A stretch of 64,000 nucleotides of DNA, taken from NCBI GenBank assembly GCA_963926475.1, contig CAWUXE010000006.1, positions 151,638 through 215,637 of the forward strand, written 5' to 3'. Made by a program: the position numbers and the translations under genes. Positions within the stretch are counted from its first letter, which is position 1. Each line of letters opens with the position of its first letter. This DNA comes from UBA2040 sp002384725. GTDB lineage: Bacteria; Bacteroidota; Bacteroidia; Flavobacteriales_D; Crocinitomicaceae. The notes under the pieces are model-generated. The model was not told the origin of the DNA, made no database searches, and saw only the letters and a list, made by a program, of their open reading frames with translations. Below, one piece after another: positions 51,791-60,925 of this stretch.

Positions 51791-53068
51791 ATGTCACACG
51801 ATAGCAAACAGTTAAATAAAATTCTTAATGATTTTGATAAAGTGAAAACAATTGAAGCTTATGCTGAGCATATAGCTCCTCTTTCACAAGAAGAAATTGA
51901 CAAGTTAGATTATAGTCGTTATAATTCGAGCCCTACACAAGAGGGTTATAAAGAGAGGCTCGACTATCTAAAATCAAAAGAAATTTCAACTGAAAATCTT
52001 AGTGGAAATAAAAATTTCAATACTCCAGAAGAATATAAAGGTAACATCGAAAACTTTATTGGTATGGCTCAAATACCAGTGGGTTTAGCTGGCCCTATTC
52101 TTATTAAAGGAACCATTGCTCAAGGAGATTTCTTCATTCCACTTGCTACAACAGAAGGAGCTTTGGTAGCCTCTTACAATAGAGGGATGAAAGCTTGTAG
52201 ACTAAGTGGTGGAATTACTACTGTATGTTTAGCAGAAGGCGTACAAAGATGTCCGTATTTTAAATTTGAAACCATTGGAGAGGTTGGTATATTCCTCAAG
52301 TGGATTCAAAACAACATGGATAATTTCTCAGAAATTGTTTCTAAAACTAGCCGTTTTGCTCAATTAAAAGATGTTAAAACTACGGTAGAAGGGAACAGTG
52401 CTATTCTTACATTTGAGTACATTACTGGTGATGCTGCGGGTCAAAACATGGTTACCATTTGTACGGATCAGATATGCCAATTTATTTTATCTGACTTCCC
52501 TATTACACCCAGTCAGTGGTATATAGAAAGTAATTATTCTGGAGATAAAAAAGCCACAGCAGTTTCGTTTACTAACGTGAGAGGAAAAAAAGTTACTTCA
52601 GAAATAGTTATCCCCAAAGAAATTTGCGAATCAACACTTAAAACTACCCCAGAATTCATAGCAGACTATTGGCAATCTTCGACCCTAGCTGCTATTCAAA
52701 GTGGCTCTATAGGTGCTCAAGGACATATAGCAAACGGTCTTACAGCTTTATTTTTAGCCTGTGGACAAGATGTAGCTTGCATCTCTGAATCTTCTATTGG
52801 ATTAACGAGAATGCAGGTTAACAAAAATGGTGATTTATATGTTTCTGTAACACTTCCGTCTTTAATTGTTGGAACTGTAGGTGGTGGAACAGGATTACCT
52901 ACTCAAAAAGAGTGTTTAGAAATGTTAGGGTGCACTGGCCTAGGCAGCGCAAGAAAATTTGCAGAAATATGTTCTGCCACTGCTCTTACTGGAGAATTAT
53001 CTATTGCTTCGGCTATGTCGGCAAATCATTTTACTAGCGCTCACCAAAATTTAGGAAGAGCTAAATGA
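51791..53068 (+). CDS. Hydroxymethylglutaryl-CoA reductase, class I type
   Basis: A 425-aa HMG-CoA reductase, the NADPH-dependent enzyme making mevalonate. Signature blocks: FIGMAQIPVGLAGP (89-102), ATTEGALVAS (119-128), DAAGQNMVT (214-222), GTVGGGTGLPTQ (361-372). The catalytic set is present: Glu122, Lys253/254 in SGDKK, Asp327 in GQDVA and His418 in AHQNLGR. There is no membrane anchor, so the protein should be cytosolic. It is the first gene of a tightly coupled seven-gene operon; its stop overlaps the next ATG by 4 nt. It could supply extra mevalonate for the operon product or reduce a related acyl-CoA. Confidence 0.88.
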   Translation: MSHDSKQLNKILNDFDKVKTIEAYAEHIAPLSQEEIDKLDYSRYNSSPTQEGYKERLDYLKSKEISTENLSGNKNFNTPEEYKGNIENFIGMAQIPVGLAGPILIKGTIAQGDFFIPLATTEGALVASYNRGMKACRLSGGITTVCLAEGVQRCPYFKFETIGEVGIFLKWIQNNMDNFSEIVSKTSRFAQLKDVKTTVEGNSAILTFEYITGDAAGQNMVTICTDQICQFILSDFPITPSQWYIESNYSGDKKATAVSFTNVRGKKVTSEIVIPKEICESTLKTTPEFIADYWQSSTLAAIQSGSIGAQGHIANGLTALFLACGQDVACISESSIGLTRMQVNKNGDLYVSVTLPSLIVGTVGGGTGLPTQKECLEMLGCTGLGSARKFAEICSATALTGELSIASAMSANHFTSAHQNLGRAK

Positions 53069-54006
53069 TAAATTTAGAAGAGAATAATTCACATTTTATA
53101 AAACGATTTTTGATTTATCAAAAGGAACGCTTCCCTTTTATTGCTCATGGGTTAATGATTTCAGCATTTACTTTTTCTGCTGTATCCTACTCAAGAATAT
53201 GTAGAGGTCAAGAAGGATTTATTTCTTGGACTGATTTTATCATTGGAATATTTGCTACGATTACCTTATTCTTTTTGGTTCGAATTTTTGATGAATTTAA
53301 AGATCAAGAAGAAGATTCCAAATACCGAAAGTACCTACCCGTTCCTCGAGGGTTAATGTCTATAAAAGAACTTAAGATCATAGGAATAATTGTTGCTATA
53401 GCGCAGATAGCTACAATTGCTATTTTTCAGTTAGACATGCTCTACCTGTACGTAATAGTCCTACTCTATTTAGCCTTAATGGGCGTTGAGTTTTTTGTGC
53501 CTGAATGGCTAAAGAAACGACAACTAATATACATCACCTCACACATGGTTATCATACCCTTAATTGATATTTATGCAAGTGGCTTAGATTGGTTATTAGA
53601 AGGGGCCAAAGCTCATTGGGGGTTGGCTTGGTTCTTTGGTGTTTCTTATGTGAATGGTTTGGTTTTAGAATTTGGACGAAAAATAAGAACACCAGAAACA
53701 GAAGAAGAAGGTGTAACCTCTTATACTGGATTATATGGGGAAAAAGGTGGAGTAGTCATATGGATAGGGTTAATGTTTGTAACAATGGTTATAGCTATTG
53801 GAGCAGCACATTATGCTAATTATGGTTGGTTGGCTTACCTAGTTTTCGGCTTTTTTTTTCTTCTTTGCTCCCTTCCAGGCTGGTTATTTTTAAACAAGAC
53901 TTCCGTAAAACGTTCTAAATATATCGAATATACTTCTGCCGCATGGACGGTATTAATGTACGTTTCTTTGGGAGGTATTCCAATGTTAATAAAACTATTA
54001 TCATGA
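53065..54006 (+). CDS. UbiA-superfamily prenyltransferase
   Basis: A 313-aa membrane protein with about eight or nine helices. The first Asp-rich motif is RIFDEFKDQEED (residues 73-84), a variant of the usual N-D-x3-D-x3-D, followed by KYLPVPRGLMS as in many UbiA relatives. The second Asp-rich loop is degenerate: EFGRKIRTPETEEEGVTSYT carries acidic residues but not a standard D-x3-D. It should transfer a prenyl group onto an unknown acceptor, with altered metal or substrate binding. Overlaps both neighbours by 4 nt. Confidence 0.78.
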   Translation: MINLEENNSHFIKRFLIYQKERFPFIAHGLMISAFTFSAVSYSRICRGQEGFISWTDFIIGIFATITLFFLVRIFDEFKDQEEDSKYRKYLPVPRGLMSIKELKIIGIIVAIAQIATIAIFQLDMLYLYVIVLLYLALMGVEFFVPEWLKKRQLIYITSHMVIIPLIDIYASGLDWLLEGAKAHWGLAWFFGVSYVNGLVLEFGRKIRTPETEEEGVTSYTGLYGEKGGVVIWIGLMFVTMVIAIGAAHYANYGWLAYLVFGFFFLLCSLPGWLFLNKTSVKRSKYIEYTSAAWTVLMYVSLGGIPMLIKLLS

Positions 54007-56591
54007 ATTTAGTTTATTCTAATACTGATAAAAGAAACAATTTGGGCATAGGCGGTAAAGCCAAAAACCTGGTTAATCTAGAAGAGATTGGAGCGAATGT
54101 GCCATCATGGGCAGTCGTTCCCCAAGAAGTATTGTTAGAACAACTTCCAAGCAATTTGGAGACTAATCAGATTCAAAATGCATTTAGTAATCTTAATGTT
54201 CCTAAGGAAACCATGGAACAACTTGAGTTATTTTTTGGAGATAATTTCCAATCTGGTTCTTACGCTGTGCGATCTTCAGCAATTGACGAAGATGGTGATC
54301 AATTTTCCTTTGCTGGTCAATTCGATACGTTTTTACATGTACCGCATCACGAAATAGAGCATAAAATAAAGGCCATTTGGCAATCGGCCGTTTCTGATCA
54401 GGTTATAAAATATAGAGAACAGAATAACTTGCCTTTACAATTTGGAATTGGAGTTATCATTCAAAAAATGATTGATGCTGATGCTGCTGGAGTAGCTTTT
54501 GGTGTTGATCCAATAACTGGAGATCAAGCTACAAAGGTAATCTCTGCTGTATATGGATTAGGCGAAGGCCTTGTTTCGGGAGATTTAGATGCCGATACAT
54601 TTACGGTTACAGAGAATGGGATTGAGATTCAACTGGTTTCAAAAACTCATCAATATGTTAGAAACATTCACAAGGGGGGAATTAAAAAAATTGAAACTGA
54701 AGAAGCTAAAAAAGAGATCTCTTCTCTAATTGAAAAGCAATTATACGAGATTTCCGATCTTCTTGATCAGTTAAATCAACAGCTAGGAAAACCTCAAGAC
54801 ATAGAATTTGCTTACTACAATAAAACCTTATACTTACTACAAACAAGACCAATAACTACTACCGATAAATTCCAAAAAGGAGAATACACTTTATGGGATA
54901 ATAGTAATATTATTGAATCATATCCAGGCATCACAACTCCATTAACTTTTAGTTTTATCATTAAAATGTACGAAATGGTATATCGCCAATTTGTAGAAAT
55001 TATGGGAGTAAAACCTAAAGAGATAGATAAACATGCCTCCATTTTTGCCAATACTTTAGGACTTGTTAGAGGCAGAGTTTATTACAATTTGTTAAACTGG
55101 TACAAGATGCTAGCCATGCTACCGGGTTATTCAATTAATGCAGAAAACATGGAACGAATGATGGGGGTTAAAGAACGTTTTGACCTTGGTGATGAGTTTC
55201 AAATGGGTAAGGGCTTAGCTAGATTTAGAATTGTCGGAATGGTTTTTAAAATGATTCAGATGCAAATTCTTCTTCCTAAAGAAAGGAAGAGGTTCTTGGT
55301 TCAGCTAAACCAGATAATGGATAAGTACAAAAAGATTGATTTCACTACCCAAACTTCTGCTCAAATAATTGCGCATTACAAAACTTTCGAGAATACTTTA
55401 TTATTAAAATGGAAAGCTCCGCTAATCAACGACTTTTTTGCCATGATCTGGTTTGGAATGTTAGAGAAAAAAGCTCAGAAGTATTGCCATGATGAGCCTA
55501 ACATCCATAACGACCTTTTGTGTGGTAGCCAAGATATTATATCTGTTGAGCCCATTCATCGTAGCATTGAGTTATCCATTTTAGTGGCTAAAGAAAAAGC
55601 ATCTTCCCAGTTGTTTATGGACAATAGTCCTATAGAAATTTGGAACAAGCTTTCTGATGGAGAATTTCCAGAAATAAAAAAGAAGATAGATGACTACATT
55701 AATCGTTTTGGTGATCGATGTGTTGGAGAATTAAAACTCGAGACTTTATCTTATTCACAAAGGCCAGAATTGTTTGTTAAACTGATTAAATCATATGTTA
55801 AGCAAGGGATTACAACAAAAAGGTCTAGCTCAACTATTGAGAATGATTTAAGGTCTAATGCAGAACAAAAAATATATGCTCAATTAAAAGGAAAACCGAT
55901 TCAAAAATTTTGGTTCAAGCACATTGTAAGCAAAGCTAGAGACTTGGTAAGCAATAGAGAAAACCTTCGCTTTGAAAGAACTCGAGGCTTTGGTATGGTA
56001 AGAAACATGTTTTCTGCTCTTGGTGAATTGTGGTTTAAACAAGGACATATTGACAACCCTAGAGATATCTTCTTTTTAGAATTGGATGAGATTACATCCA
56101 TTAAAAATGGAGAGTTTAACAAGGAGTTTAAAGGATTGATTCAAGAACGAATTAAGGAATTTGAAGGTTATAAAAAGCAAACACCTCCGCAAGAACGATT
56201 TTTCACTTATGGAAACGATTTTAAGGATGAGTACATCTATTCGCTAGAAAAAATTGAGGCTGCAGAAGAAAACTTAAGTGGCATAGGTTGCTGCCCAGGT
56301 ATTGTTCAAGGAAAAGTACGAGTTGTAATGGATCCTAATGAAATTGAATCGTTGAATAACGATATTTTGGTCACATCCAGTACCGACCCAGGTTGGGTTA
56401 CTTTGTTTCCTACTGCATCGGCTATAATTGTAGAAAGAGGAAGTCTTTTAAGTCACTCTGCCATAGTATCTAGAGAGATGGGAATTCCTTGTATTGTAAG
56501 TGTTACTGGATTGCTACGTACTTTAAAATCTGGAGATGAAATATTAATGGATGGCAGTACTGGACAAATAAAAATTATCAAAAATGAGTGA
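54003..56591 (+). CDS. Dikinase-type phosphotransferase with rifampicin-phosphotransferase-like layout
   Basis: An 862-aa protein. Residues 1-~300 are a PEP-synthase/PPDK-type ATP-binding domain (GIGGKAKNLVNLEEIG, YAVRSSAIDEDGDQFSFAGQ, ending LLQTRPITT). The middle ~450 residues are a helical region with no PPDK similarity. The swivelling histidine domain is C-terminal, with the catalytic His818 in RGSLLSHSAIVSREMG. True PEP synthases have the His domain in the middle and a C-terminal PEP-binding barrel, which is absent here. The order ATP domain, middle domain, His domain is that of rifampicin phosphotransferase (RPH), which moves the ATP beta-phosphate to a hydroxyl. The substrate here is unknown and need not be an antibiotic. 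I chose the ATG at 54003, which overlaps the previous stop. Confidence 0.8.
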   Translation: MNLVYSNTDKRNNLGIGGKAKNLVNLEEIGANVPSWAVVPQEVLLEQLPSNLETNQIQNAFSNLNVPKETMEQLELFFGDNFQSGSYAVRSSAIDEDGDQFSFAGQFDTFLHVPHHEIEHKIKAIWQSAVSDQVIKYREQNNLPLQFGIGVIIQKMIDADAAGVAFGVDPITGDQATKVISAVYGLGEGLVSGDLDADTFTVTENGIEIQLVSKTHQYVRNIHKGGIKKIETEEAKKEISSLIEKQLYEISDLLDQLNQQLGKPQDIEFAYYNKTLYLLQTRPITTTDKFQKGEYTLWDNSNIIESYPGITTPLTFSFIIKMYEMVYRQFVEIMGVKPKEIDKHASIFANTLGLVRGRVYYNLLNWYKMLAMLPGYSINAENMERMMGVKERFDLGDEFQMGKGLARFRIVGMVFKMIQMQILLPKERKRFLVQLNQIMDKYKKIDFTTQTSAQIIAHYKTFENTLLLKWKAPLINDFFAMIWFGMLEKKAQKYCHDEPNIHNDLLCGSQDIISVEPIHRSIELSILVAKEKASSQLFMDNSPIEIWNKLSDGEFPEIKKKIDDYINRFGDRCVGELKLETLSYSQRPELFVKLIKSYVKQGITTKRSSSTIENDLRSNAEQKIYAQLKGKPIQKFWFKHIVSKARDLVSNRENLRFERTRGFGMVRNMFSALGELWFKQGHIDNPRDIFFLELDEITSIKNGEFNKEFKGLIQERIKEFEGYKKQTPPQERFFTYGNDFKDEYIYSLEKIEAAEENLSGIGCCPGIVQGKVRVVMDPNEIESLNNDILVTSSTDPGWVTLFPTASAIIVERGSLLSHSAIVSREMGIPCIVSVTGLLRTLKSGDEILMDGSTGQIKIIKNE

Positions 56592-57666
56592 TCAGTTAAA
56601 AGAAGTTAAGCACGATTATATCCGATATGCCAACTGTTGGGAGGATGCAGATATACTGATAAAAGGATTAGACATGAAATCGGGAGACCGAGTCTTGTCA
56701 ATTGGTTCTGCTGGTGATAACAGCTTTTCGATGTTGGCTTATGATCCAGAAATTGTTGTTGCTGTTGACATTAACCCTATTCAGTTGAATTTAATTGAAT
56801 TGAAAAAAGCTGCTTTTAACCGATTAGATTATGAAACTTTTTTACAGTTTACCGGTTTTAATAATTGCAATACTCGCTGGCAAATATTTCTTGAAATCAA
56901 AGATGCTATGCCCGAAGAGATCGCAAGTTTCTGGGCAAACAGAAAATCAGAAATTGAGGGTGGCATCATCTATCAAGGTAAGTTCGAAAAATACTTCATC
57001 CTGTTTCATAAAAAAATATTACCCCTTATTCATACTAAAAAAAGGATAGCTCATTTATTTAAGAAAAAGGACGCTGCTCAACAGCAAGAGTTTATGACTA
57101 AAAAATGGAACAACACAAGATGGAGAATGTTGTTCAAAGTCTTTTTTAGCAAATTTGTGATGGGAAAGTTTGGTCGTGATCCTGAATTTCTAAAGGAGGT
57201 AGAATTACCAGTAGCTACTTTTATTCTAAACAAAGCTCAACAACATTTAAGCTCTGTTAATTGTCAAGACAACTACTTTCTTCAATTTATCTTAACCGGG
57301 AAATTTAATACCCGATTGCCCCATTCCGCCAGAAAAGAGAATTTTGAAAAGATTAAATCTAATATAGATAGACTTACTGTTTACAATGGATTAGCAGAAG
57401 CTGCGTTTAAAGAGTTTAGTCATTTTAATAAATTTAACCTATCCAACATCTTTGAATATATGGATCCGAGCTTATTTAAGATGGTTAGCGATAATTTAAT
57501 CGAAAATGGTGAACCAGGATCACGATACGCCTATTGGAACCTGATGGTACCAAGACAAATGTCAAAAATATCGGATGCTGTTAAGTACGATCCCATTTCA
57601 AAAGAATTATATGCCATAGATTGTGGTTTTTTCTATGGAAGCTTTAATGTTGATGTAAAAGAATGA
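56584..57666 (+). CDS. DUF3419 protein, BtaA-like aminocarboxypropyl transferase
   Basis: A 360-aa protein of the DUF3419 family, whose known member BtaA transfers the 3-amino-3-carboxypropyl group of S-adenosylmethionine to diacylglycerol in betaine-lipid synthesis. The N-terminal CWEDADILIKGLDMKSGD, the SAM site VLSIGSAGDNSFSML and VAVDINPIQLNLIELK are typical. No BtaB-type N-methyltransferase is beside it, so a complete betaine-lipid pathway is not encoded here; a different acceptor lipid is possible. It overlaps the upstream gene by 8 nt and the next one by 4 nt. Confidence 0.78.
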   Translation: MSDQLKEVKHDYIRYANCWEDADILIKGLDMKSGDRVLSIGSAGDNSFSMLAYDPEIVVAVDINPIQLNLIELKKAAFNRLDYETFLQFTGFNNCNTRWQIFLEIKDAMPEEIASFWANRKSEIEGGIIYQGKFEKYFILFHKKILPLIHTKKRIAHLFKKKDAAQQQEFMTKKWNNTRWRMLFKVFFSKFVMGKFGRDPEFLKEVELPVATFILNKAQQHLSSVNCQDNYFLQFILTGKFNTRLPHSARKENFEKIKSNIDRLTVYNGLAEAAFKEFSHFNKFNLSNIFEYMDPSLFKMVSDNLIENGEPGSRYAYWNLMVPRQMSKISDAVKYDPISKELYAIDCGFFYGSFNVDVKE

Positions 57667-58343
57667 GTGATAATATAATACATACCATTTATCTCGCTGG
57701 GGTCTTTCTAATTTTATTTATTAGTGCAGAAATTCTGTATCATAAATTTAAAGTTAAGGCTGAAATTACTAGAAAATATGTTCACCTTTCTACAGGATTG
57801 TTAACCTTATTCTTCCCTCCATTAGTCAAAGAGCAATGGCTTGTACTATTCTTGTGCAGTAGTTTCTTTATTATTCTAATACTCTCCATGAGACTAAAGT
57901 TACTTCCCTCCATAAATGGTGTCGACCGAAAAACGAGTGGCTCTATCCTCTACCCAATTATTGTTTACGGATGCTTCCTAATTTATGAACATTTCGGGCA
58001 ATTAGTTTTGTATTACACGCCAATATTAATTTTAGCAATAAGCGATCCTATTGCTGCGCTTATAGGTAAATCGTGGTCTAAAGGAAAATACACCACATTC
58101 GGACAAACAAAAACATTAAGCGGTTCTGCTGGATTTCTAATCTCTTCTTTAATTATTTGCTTGGGTTTATTCATTGGGTTAGAATCTATTCCTTTATCTA
58201 AAGCCATAATTATATCATTTACTGTAGCAGTTACGACTACCATTGCAGAGGCATTAACCCATAAAGGCTATGACAACTTTACTATCCCTGTAGGGGCTAT
58301 AGCTGTACTCATCTTCTTTAACCATTATTACAATTTTGTATGA
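57663..58343 (+). CDS. Polyprenol/phytol/dolichol kinase-like membrane protein
   Basis: A 226-aa protein with about seven membrane helices, of the SEC59/VTE5 family of CTP-dependent prenol kinases, related to phosphatidate cytidylyltransferases. Landmarks: RKYVHLSTG near residue 37, DRKTSGSILYP, AISDPIAALIGKSWSKGKY, KTLSGSAGF, and EALTHKGYDNFTIPVGA near the C-terminus. Such kinases phosphorylate isoprenoid alcohols, which fits the UbiA-type prenyltransferase and HMG-CoA reductase in the same operon. A cytidylyltransferase role is the alternative. 4-nt overlaps on both sides. Confidence 0.75.
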   Translation: MSDNIIHTIYLAGVFLILFISAEILYHKFKVKAEITRKYVHLSTGLLTLFFPPLVKEQWLVLFLCSSFFIILILSMRLKLLPSINGVDRKTSGSILYPIIVYGCFLIYEHFGQLVLYYTPILILAISDPIAALIGKSWSKGKYTTFGQTKTLSGSAGFLISSLIICLGLFIGLESIPLSKAIIISFTVAVTTTIAEALTHKGYDNFTIPVGAIAVLIFFNHYYNFV

Positions 58344-59353
58344 GTAACTACAAATTCATAAAATCACTACCGGGTGAACCTGAGCATAAGGCTTTTGATA
58401 AATTTCCTCAGCAGATTTATGATACCGATAGTCCTCGTTTTAAACTAGGTAATGATCCTGTAAACCAACATTTGGAGGGTTGTTACACTATGTATTTGGA
58501 CAAAGAACCCGTAGGTAGATTTTCTTTGTACGAAAACCCAGAACTTAATTACGAAGGTATACGATCTGCAGCTATTGGAAGCTATGAGTGCATTAACGAT
58601 TTAGAAGTTAGTAAAGCTTTATTAGATCACGCTAAAAGCATAATGCAAATCAAAGAATACATGTGGATAATAGGGCCTATAGAAGGCTCTACATGGAATA
58701 ATTACCGCTTTAGTGACAACAACGATTACCCTAACTTTTTTCTAGAACCATATCATCACAGTTATTACCAGCAACAATTCATAAATGCTGGTTTTCAGGT
58801 TATCGCAAAGTACTATTCCAATTTGGTTGATTCTGTTGAACTAGATCTCGAAAAACTTGCGGAGTATGAAAAACATTACGCAGCTCAAGGAGCAGTTTTT
58901 AGAAAGATGAATTTGAATGACTTTACAGGCGAACTAAAACAGATTGCGACACTTAGTTTAGAAGGATTTTCTAACAACTTTTTATATACTCCTATTTCTG
59001 TAGATGATTTTGTATCTAAATATTATAAGTTAGAGCAACTCTTTGATCCCGAATTGATATGGATTGTTGAAGATAGTACGGGAGAAATCCATGCTTTTGT
59101 TTTCTGCATTAAAGATTACTTAGATAGTACCAACAATACATTAATCCTTAAATCTATTGTTCGTAAAAAATCATCTCCGTTTAAAGGAATTGGCAGCTAC
59201 CTTGCCAATAAAACTATTGCCATGGCAAAAGATGGGGGTTACACTAAAATTATACATGCCTTAATGATAACTGATAATACTTCGGTACAACTTTCTAAAA
59301 AGCATGCAGGAAATCATTACAAGAATTATTCATTATTTGGACAGAAACTATGA
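58340..59353 (+). CDS. GNAT-like acyltransferase, function unknown
   Basis: A 337-aa soluble protein. The C-terminal half looks like a GNAT domain: AFVFCIKDYLD, then LILKSIVRKKSSPFKGIGSY, the latter similar to the acetyl-CoA-binding motif A, followed by MITDNTSVQLSKKHAG. The N-terminal half contains GRFSLYENPELNYEG and IGPIEGSTWNNYRF and may be a second, diverged GNAT fold. Acyl transfer to an amine of the pathway product is a reasonable guess. 4-nt overlaps on both sides. Confidence 0.6.
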   Translation: MSNYKFIKSLPGEPEHKAFDKFPQQIYDTDSPRFKLGNDPVNQHLEGCYTMYLDKEPVGRFSLYENPELNYEGIRSAAIGSYECINDLEVSKALLDHAKSIMQIKEYMWIIGPIEGSTWNNYRFSDNNDYPNFFLEPYHHSYYQQQFINAGFQVIAKYYSNLVDSVELDLEKLAEYEKHYAAQGAVFRKMNLNDFTGELKQIATLSLEGFSNNFLYTPISVDDFVSKYYKLEQLFDPELIWIVEDSTGEIHAFVFCIKDYLDSTNNTLILKSIVRKKSSPFKGIGSYLANKTIAMAKDGGYTKIIHALMITDNTSVQLSKKHAGNHYKNYSLFGQKL

Positions 59354-60861
59354 ATATTTCTGAGCTATTTATATCAGCTGCTAAAGCCTACCCCAATAAA
59401 GTTGCTATTATTGACCCTAAAGGTTCAATCACTTATGCAGCGCTAGAAAAAGAAGTGAAAGAAACAGCAGCATATTTTCAAAAGAAGGGTATTAAGAAAG
59501 GAGATAGAGTTCTAGTTTTTGTAACCATGGGAATAGATTTATACCGAATTGTACTTGCCTTATTTTATATAGGTGCTACCGCTGTTTTTCTTGATGAATG
59601 GGTAAATAAAAAAAGATTAGACCTATGTTGTAAACTTGCTGATTGCACAGGTTTTATTGGTGTTTTTAAAGCACAAGTTTATTCGATTTTTTTAAAAGAA
59701 TTAAGGCAAATACCTATTAAGTTAAAACTTAAGAAAAAGTTAGACTTTAGTATACCAATTGTATCCGTTACACCAGAATCTTCTGCACTAATAACCTTTA
59801 CTACAGGAAGCACAGGAACGCCCAAAGCAGCCAATCGTACTCATGAGTTTTTAAAGCATCAATTTGATGCGCTCTTGGATGAAATTGAACCTAAGGCTGA
59901 TGATATTGATATGGTAGTTTTACCAATTGTACTGTTTGTAAATTTAGGAGTTGGATGCACTTCAGTTATCGCCAATTTTAAGATGACTAAACCAGAATCG
60001 ATTGATGTGGCTTTAATTGCCAAGCAAATAAAAACAACTAAAGTAAATCGCATTACTGCTTCTCCATTTTTTATAAAGAAGCTTTCTGAATATGTCATTA
60101 AAAGTGACTTTAAGTTTACCAATCTTCAGAAAATATTCACTGGTGGTGCTCCAGTATTCCCGAACGAATCTGCTTTATATTTAAGTGCATTTCCAAATGC
60201 TAATTCAACTATTGTTTATGGGTCAACCGAAGCAGAACCTATCAGTTCTATAGCTGCAAATAAGTTATCTATTATCAATAAAGACCTACCAAATGGATTG
60301 CCTGTTGGGCATGTTTATCACAAAACAAAGCTTAAAATTATTAAAATTAGCGAAGAAGAAATTCCGCCTTGTACTGCCGAGGCATTAAAACCCATGACCC
60401 TCGAAGATGGAGAAATCGGTGAAATAATAGTTTCTGGACTTCACGTTTTAAAGCAATATTATAAAAATGAAGCAGCCTTTAAAGCTAATAAAATTATAGT
60501 AGACAATGTAATTTGGCACCGCACTGGTGATAGTGGTTTAATTAAAAAAACTGAATTATTTTTAACTGGTAGATGCAGCCAACTTATTAAAAATACTGAA
60601 GGTTTCTTATCCCCTTTTATTATAGAAAATAAACTTCAATGCATTGAAGGAATAAATATTGGAACTATTGTAGAAATTGAGAATCAATATGTTCTAGTGA
60701 TAGAAACCGAACTTAACTTAAGCCAACTAAAACCTTTCTTGACTGATATAATTCATAATAAAGTTGTTATCCTAAATAGAATTCCTAGAGACTTACGACA
60801 CAACTCCAAAATAGATTACGTTAAAATGAAACTTATGCTAACAAAACCTAAACTGTATTGA
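59350..60861 (+). CDS. AMP-dependent ligase/synthetase, OleC-like
   Basis: A 503-aa member of the ANL (acyl-adenylating) superfamily. Core motifs: ITFTTGSTGTPKAANRTH (A3 loop, near residues 156-173), GSTEAEPISSIAAN (A5), WHRTGDSGLI (A7), and a C-terminal HNSKIDYVK with the catalytic lysine (A10). Several stretches resemble OleC beta-lactone synthetases: DIDMVVLPI followed by LGVGCTSVI, and the GSTEAEP block. OleC makes beta-lactones from beta-hydroxy acids in olefin synthesis, but oleA, oleB and oleD are absent. A plain acyl-CoA or acyl-AMP ligase is equally possible. Last gene of the operon. Confidence 0.72.
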   Translation: MNISELFISAAKAYPNKVAIIDPKGSITYAALEKEVKETAAYFQKKGIKKGDRVLVFVTMGIDLYRIVLALFYIGATAVFLDEWVNKKRLDLCCKLADCTGFIGVFKAQVYSIFLKELRQIPIKLKLKKKLDFSIPIVSVTPESSALITFTTGSTGTPKAANRTHEFLKHQFDALLDEIEPKADDIDMVVLPIVLFVNLGVGCTSVIANFKMTKPESIDVALIAKQIKTTKVNRITASPFFIKKLSEYVIKSDFKFTNLQKIFTGGAPVFPNESALYLSAFPNANSTIVYGSTEAEPISSIAANKLSIINKDLPNGLPVGHVYHKTKLKIIKISEEEIPPCTAEALKPMTLEDGEIGEIIVSGLHVLKQYYKNEAAFKANKIIVDNVIWHRTGDSGLIKKTELFLTGRCSQLIKNTEGFLSPFIIENKLQCIEGINIGTIVEIENQYVLVIETELNLSQLKPFLTDIIHNKVVILNRIPRDLRHNSKIDYVKMKLMLTKPKLY

Positions 60862-60925
60862 AACAGAGTTAAGCCAGTCGTTATGTTTAATGAAGCCAGA
60901 TAGAACTAAAGATTATTATTGAACC

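Noticed and set aside
54003..56591. Canonical phosphoenolpyruvate synthase
   Set aside because: The histidine domain is C-terminal and the PEP-binding barrel is missing.
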